Shown: positions 6,176 to 10,000 of the stretch, one piece after another
Position numbering within the stretch: position 1 is the first letter of the stretch
Layout of the letters: each line of letters opens with the position of its first letter
Assembly: GCF_020217005.1 (NCBI RefSeq)
Contig: NZ_JAIWOI010000036.1
Location: 1 to 10,000, forward strand
Origin: Rheinheimera sp.
GTDB lineage: Bacteria; Pseudomonadota; Gammaproteobacteria; Enterobacterales; Alteromonadaceae
Reading direction: 5' to 3'
DNA: 10,000 nucleotides
The notes under the pieces: model-generated
What the model saw: the letters and a program-made list of their open reading frames with translations, nothing else
What the model was told of the DNA's origin: nothing
Databases searched by the model: none
Program-made: the position numbers and the translations under genes

Positions 6176-6627
6176 TTTGATTTTGGTTGCTTTTGTAGCC
6201 ATTGATCCAGTTGATTGGCAAATTGCTGCTTATCCTGCGGTCCTAATGGCGCTGGACCTGACAACTGAATCCCTGTATTACGCAGCTCTTCCTGTAAGTT
6301 ACGCATCGTTAGTCTGTCACTGATATTGTCTGGAGTCAGCAAGCGGCCTTTGCTGGTAATACACAAAGCTCCTTTGGCAACCACGGCAGCAGCTAACGGA
6401 ATATCGTTACTGATCAGTAGATCGCCAGATGCGATGCGCTGTTCAATATAACGGTCGGCCACATCAAACCCCTGTTCCACCTGAACTGCTCTGATATAAG
6501 TACTGCGCGGAATTTGTAGGCTGTGGTTTGCGACCAGATAAAGAGGCATTTGTTTTCGCTCAGCGGCTTTAAACAATATCTCTTTTAACACTTTTGGGCA
6601 GGAATCTGCATCAACCCAGATTGGCAT
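6172..6627 (-). CDS. yaiI: YaiI/YqxD family protein (UPF0178, DUF188), PIN/NYN-like
   Basis: 151-residue protein closely matching E. coli YaiI in length and sequence. The family is thought to have a PIN/NYN-like nuclease fold, but I know of no established substrate. Acidic residues that could bind metal are Asp6 and Asp8 in IWVDADSCP, Asp55 and Asp58 in GFDVADRYI, and Asp75 in ISNDIPLAA. The segment ISDRLTMRNLQEELRNTGIQ (102-121) is the other family hallmark. The ATG at 6627 has AAGGA 8 bases upstream, lying inside the preceding GNAT gene, whose end it overlaps by 17 bp. It is the last gene of the yaiL-arfB run and ends tail to tail with yafS. Confidence 0.95.
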   Translation of the reverse strand: MPIWVDADSCPKVLKEILFKAAERKQMPLYLVANHSLQIPRSTYIRAVQVEQGFDVADRYIEQRIASGDLLISNDIPLAAAVVAKGALCITSKGRLLTPDNISDRLTMRNLQEELRNTGIQLSGPAPLGPQDKQQFANQLDQWLQKQPKSN

Positions 6628-7129
6628 CCTGATGATCCTTTAAAAGTTGTTTTGCTGCCTTACGGCTTAATTTCATAAAAAACAGCAGTGGATCTGCCAC
6701 GCCAGGTTGCTCAGCTTCAACAAAGCCTAATTGTTGATAACACTGCACAGCAATGTGGTTTTTACGATAAACAAAAAGCGAAAAATCCCGCTGAGGTTGC
6801 TGTTGTAAACCTTGTGCAATCAGACCTTTAATTAGTGTTTTGCTATGACCTTGGCCTCTTCTTTCCGGATGTACTAACAAACGTGCCAAATGGTTGCAAT
6901 CAAAACGATCACAAAGCTGACCAAAGGCAACGCGTTGTTTGTGCTGATAGAGCCAGTAACTTTGAGTGCCAGGTAAGTACAACTGTTGTAAAAATTGCAA
7001 AGCACGGATAGGGAAATAAAAGCCCTGACCGCCCCATTGATCCAAATCCTGTTGTGAATCAAACCAATTATGTAAATAGGCTGATTGCTCTGGAGTGACT
7101 GGAGATAACTGATAGGGTGGGTGCTTCAT
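6611..7129 (-). CDS. GNAT-family N-acetyltransferase, substrate unknown
   Basis: 172-residue single-domain acetyltransferase using acetyl-CoA. The pyrophosphate-binding motif A is LARLLVHPERRGQGHSKTLI (81-100), with RRGQGHS giving the R/Q-x-x-G-x-G/A pattern. Motif B is NHIAVQCYQQLGF (124-136), with the usual Asn and Tyr. The basic tail (RKAAKQLLKDHQ) is unremarkable. The acceptor cannot be read from sequence: it does not carry obvious features of RimI, RimJ or aminoglycoside acetyltransferases. The ATG overlaps the TGA of the preceding TraB/GumN gene as ATGA, a classic coupled start, and the 3' end overlaps yaiI by 17 bp, so it belongs to the same transcript as both. Confidence 0.9.
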   Translation of the reverse strand: MKHPPYQLSPVTPEQSAYLHNWFDSQQDLDQWGGQGFYFPIRALQFLQQLYLPGTQSYWLYQHKQRVAFGQLCDRFDCNHLARLLVHPERRGQGHSKTLIKGLIAQGLQQQPQRDFSLFVYRKNHIAVQCYQQLGFVEAEQPGVADPLLFFMKLSRKAAKQLLKDHQDANLG

Positions 7130-7986
7130 AAACTGTCTCTTACTAAAGTCAGCTGGTAGCCCCTTTGCTTAAACTGTTCTATCAGGCCTTGATCACCTGC
7201 CAGATGCAAAGCTCCAACCAGCACAAAAACAGGCTCGTCGTACCTGGTTTCGACCAGGTGCTTAACCCATGCTTTATTCCTCTTCACTATCAGAGTTTGG
7301 TAAATCGCAGGGTAGCTTTTTAGGTCATCCAGATATAGGTGTTCGAGTTGTTTAAGATCGCCACTGCGCCAGGCTTTTCGCATTGCATCAAAATCTTCAG
7401 CACTGTCATCTAAATCATCCATCGTACTTTTAATCAGAGTTTCAGCACCTGCATCATTTAGCTCTGACAGCACGGCTAAATGTTGCTGCATGGTCTCAAG
7501 ACCTTTAATCGATTTACCAGACTTTTTCGCTTCGCCCTGCAGAAACTCGTCAACACCAGGAGCTGTGGCGCCTTCAGCTTTTAGCTGAGTACTGGTTAAC
7601 ATTACTGCGGCAAAAGCAGGTTTAAATCTGGAAATCTGTTCAAGCGGGACCTGATGTTCTTTGCAGTACTGCGCCAGTTGTCTGGCTAATGGCTCAGACA
7701 AATGCTGCAACAAATTTTCACCTGAGGGGTAAGAGTTCAACGCGATCATTTGTTGTATTCCGTCTGGGCTTGTTAGCTGCGCCAAATCTGTTTCCAATAA
7801 CAGAACGTCACTTTGCTTTAATGCTTGTAGGAAGGCCGCAGGTAAAGGGTAATCTTCAGCACTGAGCATATGGATTGAACCCGCCAGAAAAAAATGCTGA
7901 TTTCCTTTACTGACTTTCCAGACGCCGTCTGCCAGTGTCTGGCAGGTCACGAGAAGTAAAAGGCACGAGACTATAATACGGATCAC
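7126..7986 (-). CDS. TraB/GumN family exported protein
   Basis: 286-residue protein with a signal peptide, MIRIIVSCLLLLVTCQTLA, with cleavage expected after Ala19. It is therefore probably periplasmic or envelope-bound. Family marks are the GSIH motif (36-39, His39), LLLETDL with Glu65, GVDEFL (144-149), GLET (162-165) and the C-terminal GALHLAG (258-264, His261) followed by GLIEQFKQRGYQ. The TraB/GumN group is related to the TIKI metalloproteases, with paired GxxH and Glu residues proposed to bind metal; the bacterial function is not established. The start is GTG at 7986, supported by AGAGGT 8 bases upstream and by the intact signal peptide. It lies 30 bp after arfB and overlaps the GNAT gene by 4 bp. 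Cys15 in LLVTC is a poor lipobox because Thr precedes it. Confidence 0.9.
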   Translation of the reverse strand: MIRIIVSCLLLLVTCQTLADGVWKVSKGNQHFFLAGSIHMLSAEDYPLPAAFLQALKQSDVLLLETDLAQLTSPDGIQQMIALNSYPSGENLLQHLSEPLARQLAQYCKEHQVPLEQISRFKPAFAAVMLTSTQLKAEGATAPGVDEFLQGEAKKSGKSIKGLETMQQHLAVLSELNDAGAETLIKSTMDDLDDSAEDFDAMRKAWRSGDLKQLEHLYLDDLKSYPAIYQTLIVKRNKAWVKHLVETRYDEPVFVLVGALHLAGDQGLIEQFKQRGYQLTLVRDSL

Positions 7987-7994
7987 TGCTGACG

Positions 7995-7999
7995 ACCTC
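7995..7999 (-). promoter_or_regulatory. Ribosome binding site deciding the GTG start of the TraB/GumN gene
   Basis: Minus-strand GAGGT lies 8 bases before the GTG at 7986 and fixes this non-ATG start. Confidence 0.6.
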
Positions 8000-8016
8000 T
8001 GAGATAAACTGTCTGA

Positions 8017-8445
8017 CTAATCAAAAGAGCCTACTTTGCCCCGTAGCTTTTTGCGTTCTTTATGTTGTGTTTTTTGTTTTAGTCTGTCCATGCGAGCACC
8101 AAAGGTAGGTTTAGTCGCCCGCCTTTTTTTCGCCTCAAAACTCGCCGTTTGTAGCAGTTGCATTAATTTCGCCACCGCATCTTCTTTATTCATATCCTGG
8201 CTGCGGTGAGTCTGAGCTTTAATGACAATAACGCCACTTTTGCTGATCCTATCGTCCGGATATTGCAGTAGTTTCTGTTTAAATGCTTCTGGCAAGCTAC
8301 TGCGACCAACATCAAAACGCAGTTGCACGGCAGTCGAGACTTTGTTGACATGCTGGCCACCGCTGCCCTGAGCCCGGATAAAACTGAATTCTAGCTCATC
8401 CAGATCAAGCTCAAGGCCGGGTTTGACCTGAACCAAAGTTACCAC
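8017..8445 (-). CDS. arfB: Alternative ribosome-rescue factor, peptidyl-tRNA hydrolase ArfB (YaeJ)
   Basis: 142-residue release-factor-like protein that enters the A site of ribosomes stalled on truncated mRNA and hydrolyses the peptidyl-tRNA. The catalytic GGQ (Gly29-Gly30-Gln31) sits in IRAQGSGGQHVNKVSTAVQL (23-42), and GVIVIKAQTHRSQ (71-83) completes the domain-3-like fold. The strongly basic tail (about 104-138, rich in Lys/Arg) matches the segment that occupies the empty mRNA channel in E. coli ArfB, which is about 140 residues long. Full-length class I release factors are excluded by size. The start is GTG at 8445, with only a weak GGA upstream; it overlaps the yaiL stop by 7 bp, so translation is probably coupled to yaiL. 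The downstream TraB/GumN gene is 30 bp away. Confidence 0.95.
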   Translation of the reverse strand: MVTLVQVKPGLELDLDELEFSFIRAQGSGGQHVNKVSTAVQLRFDVGRSSLPEAFKQKLLQYPDDRISKSGVIVIKAQTHRSQDMNKEDAVAKLMQLLQTASFEAKKRRATKPTFGARMDRLKQKTQHKERKKLRGKVGSFD

Positions 8446-8981
8446 ATCAAATCGTCCGGAATTTGATAGGCAGCGTATGGGTCATCCTCAGCCTGAACTT
8501 CAGCGCTTTGCCCTGTGTTGTGCAGTACTATGATGGTTTCCGCTAAACGTTGCTGAATTTTTTCCGCCACTTTTACCGGGATCACATAGTACTGCTCGGC
8601 TAACTTGGCAATAGCGGCCTGGCCTTTGGTCAGTTCGGCATGGATGCGGTTGCTAACGTACAAACGTTTGACCAGGCTGCCATCTGTGAAGTTAAAAGCG
8701 GTTTCACCTTTGTGCGCTATGGTATTGAGCTCAATCAGTTGTTTGACCTGTGCAGCTAAAGCTTTTTTATCCTGCTCAGCTTTACGTTGACGATTTAACT
8801 CCTGATCGCGTTGCAGTTGTTGCTGTCGGCTTTGTTCAGCCAGGACTGAAGCCTCATTGACTACAGTGCCATTTTTTCCTGCTTGCACCCGTTCTTTATG
8901 TTTTTCTTTTTTAATGGCTTTTAGCTTTTTCTCATTGCCAAGGCCAGCCTTTAGCAATTGTTCCTGTAGTGACTTACTCAT
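8439..8981 (-). CDS. yaiL: YaiL family nucleoprotein/polysome-associated protein (DUF2058)
   Basis: 180-residue cytoplasmic protein matching E. coli YaiL. It begins MSKSLQEQLLKAGL, like the family. A highly charged Lys/Gln/Arg-rich stretch (about 15-85) is probably a long helix or coiled coil. The conserved globular part holds QVKQLIELN (78-86), FNFTDGSLVKRLYV (96-109) and YYVIPVKVAEKI (131-142), and the C terminus is the family hallmark EDDPYAAYQIPDDLMW. The function is not established; I recall association with nucleic acid or polysomes for the E. coli protein, which would fit the neighbour arfB. The ATG at 8981 has AGGA 7 bases upstream. It heads the five-gene minus-strand run and diverges from the helicase gene across 138 bp. 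Confidence 0.93.
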   Translation of the reverse strand: MSKSLQEQLLKAGLGNEKKLKAIKKEKHKERVQAGKNGTVVNEASVLAEQSRQQQLQRDQELNRQRKAEQDKKALAAQVKQLIELNTIAHKGETAFNFTDGSLVKRLYVSNRIHAELTKGQAAIAKLAEQYYVIPVKVAEKIQQRLAETIIVLHNTGQSAEVQAEDDPYAAYQIPDDLMW

Positions 8982-9119
8982 AAGAATATCCTATCGATCC
9001 GATGATACTATTGTTTCATGTTAAAGCGGCGCTGCAAAGAGCAGAAGGGCAGACTAACTGCCGAAGCAAAAAATGCGTTATGATAAGGCACTTTAATTGA
9101 ATTTGTACGGGACCTTATC
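8982..9119. promoter_or_regulatory. Divergent intergenic region between yaiL and the helicase gene
   Basis: This 138-bp gap must hold promoters for both directions. A TATGAT hexamer at 9079-9084 is a possible -10 for the helicase (about 30 bases of leader), but no good -35 lies at the right distance. I see no convincing hairpin or operator. Confidence 0.35.
9109..9112 (+). promoter_or_regulatory. Ribosome binding site deciding the TTG start of the helicase
   Basis: GGGA lies 7 bases before the TTG at 9120. An in-frame stop at 9084-9086 and the lack of any in-frame ATG before codon 36 leave TTG as the only start that keeps the Q motif. Confidence 0.65.
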
Positions 9120-10000
9120 TTGTTATTTCACGATCTTGCGTTAGACCCTCGTTTAGTCCGTTCTATCCAGCATCTTGGCTTTGCGAAACCAACGCCAATT
9201 CAGCAGGAGGCTGTGCCTGCCGCTATGACAGGTAAAGACTTAATGGTTTCTTCGCAAACAGGGTCGGGAAAAACTCTGGCGTACTTACTGCCGATGATGC
9301 AGCGCTTGCTCCGCAGCAGGCCTTTATCCAAGCAAGATGCGCGTGCTTTAATTCTGGTTCCCACCCGGGAGCTGGCTCATCAGGTCTACGCCAAGCTGCG
9401 TTTGTTTGTTGCTAATACGCCTTTAACCAGCGCTTTGATTGTAGGTGGCGAGAATTTTAACGAGCAGGAAAAAATTCTGAAACGTCAGCCAACTATTATA
9501 GTGGCCACCCCTGGGCGTTTTATTGACCATCTGCAGCATAAAACATTTTTTATTCAGGGCCTGGAAATGCTGATCTTAGATGAAGCGGATCGGATGCTGG
9601 ATTTAGGCTTTATGCCACAACTGAATGAAATCAACAAAGCCGCCGATCACCGTTTGCGTCAGACATTGATGTTCTCCGCGACGTTAGATCATGCTGAGGT
9701 GAACGAACTGGCGATGTCATTATTGAAGTCACCGCACCGGGTTTCTGTTGGAGCCTCTTATCAGCAACATGAAGACATTGAGCAGCGCTGTTATTTCGCC
9801 GATCATTTATCTCATAAAGAGGCATTACTAGCCTATTTGCTAAAACAGGAACAAATAGGTCAGTTGATTATCTTTACAGCAACACGTGAAGATACTGATC
9901 GTCTGGCCAAACTATGTGATTCGATGGGCTACCCTGCTGTAGGCTTAAGCGGTAAGTTGACTCAAGGACAGCGCAATTCGGTGATGCAAGGATTTTCTGC
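9120..10000 (+). CDS. DEAD-box ATP-dependent RNA helicase, SrmB/RhlE type (3' truncated by window edge)
   Basis: The first 293 codons of an RNA helicase, open to the right edge. The motifs run in order: Q motif GFAKPTPIQ (Phe21, Gln28), Walker A SQTGSGKT (45-52), PTRELA (81-86), VGG (108-110), TPGR (130-133), DEAD in LDEADRMLDLGF (153-164), SAT (186-188), then the start of the second RecA domain with IIFTATRED (250-258). The stretches YFADHLSHKEALLAYLLKQ and LSGKLTQGQRN resemble E. coli SrmB, a 50S assembly helicase, but RhlE-like relatives cannot be excluded without the C terminus. The usual Ala of the Walker A motif (AQTGSGKT) is Ser here, as also seen in other helicases. The start is TTG, forced by an upstream stop and supported by GGGA. 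It diverges from yaiL. Confidence 0.95.
   Translation, partial: MLFHDLALDPRLVRSIQHLGFAKPTPIQQEAVPAAMTGKDLMVSSQTGSGKTLAYLLPMMQRLLRSRPLSKQDARALILVPTRELAHQVYAKLRLFVANTPLTSALIVGGENFNEQEKILKRQPTIIVATPGRFIDHLQHKTFFIQGLEMLILDEADRMLDLGFMPQLNEINKAADHRLRQTLMFSATLDHAEVNELAMSLLKSPHRVSVGASYQQHEDIEQRCYFADHLSHKEALLAYLLKQEQIGQLIIFTATREDTDRLAKLCDSMGYPAVGLSGKLTQGQRNSVMQGFS

Noticed and set aside
8605..8790. 61-codon + strand frame inside yaiL
   Set aside because: It is antisense to a clear YaiL homologue; its Ser/Ala/Cys-rich translation is an artefact of the opposite strand.
9631..9825. 64-codon - strand frame inside the helicase gene
   Set aside because: It lies under the conserved SAT region of the helicase and has no supporting features.
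1..10000. Mobile elements, CRISPR arrays, tRNA/rRNA genes, toxin-antitoxin or phage-defence systems
   Set aside because: I found no transposase, integrase, spaced direct repeats, tRNA cloverleaf, or adjacent small toxin/antitoxin pair in the window.

Overview
The window looks like core chromosome of a gammaproteobacterium, most likely an Alteromonadales-type marine or freshwater genus (Rheinheimera or Alishewanella is my guess; Shewanella is a more distant option). This rests on close matches to E. coli-type proteins (GloB, YafS, YaiI, YaiL, ArfB, MltD), a homogentisate gene cluster of the kind common in Alteromonadales, and moderate GC content. I see no tRNA, rRNA, CRISPR array, insertion sequence, prophage gene or integration scar.

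Region 1 (1-2468, + strand) is the end of a tyrosine/phenylalanine degradation cluster: the 3' part of homogentisate 1,2-dioxygenase (hmgA), fumarylacetoacetate hydrolase (fahA) and maleylacetoacetate isomerase (maiA). Together they convert homogentisate to fumarate and acetoacetate. A strong factor-independent terminator hairpin lies between fahA and maiA, so maiA is either expressed by read-through or has its own promoter. A 68-residue two-helix membrane protein of unknown function follows maiA.

Region 2 (2482-5389, - strand) reads gloB, then mltD, then a small secreted protein: glyoxalase II, a LysM-bearing lytic murein transglycosylase lipoprotein, and an unidentified exported protein. 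The SAM-methyltransferase-like gene yafS (5435-6175, + strand) diverges from gloB across only 45 bp. As I recall it, E. coli has the same mltD-gloB-yafS block, but there rnhA/dnaQ follow, and they are absent here.

Region 3 (6172-8981, - strand) is a tightly packed five-gene run read as yaiL, arfB, a TraB/GumN-family gene, a GNAT acetyltransferase and yaiI. Stops and starts overlap at three of its four junctions and the fourth gap is 30 bp, so it looks like one operon. It joins a ribosome-rescue hydrolase to four poorly characterised genes. Its last gene meets yafS tail to tail, sharing the bases TTAA.

Region 4 (9120-10000, + strand) is the 5' part of a SrmB/RhlE-type DEAD-box RNA helicase. 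It starts at TTG, diverges from yaiL and runs off the window end.

The window is mostly ordinary housekeeping DNA. I do not see a clear new system. The points most worth a second look are the overlapping yaiL-arfB operon, the terminator with a repeated 9-mer before maiA, and the two unidentified small proteins.
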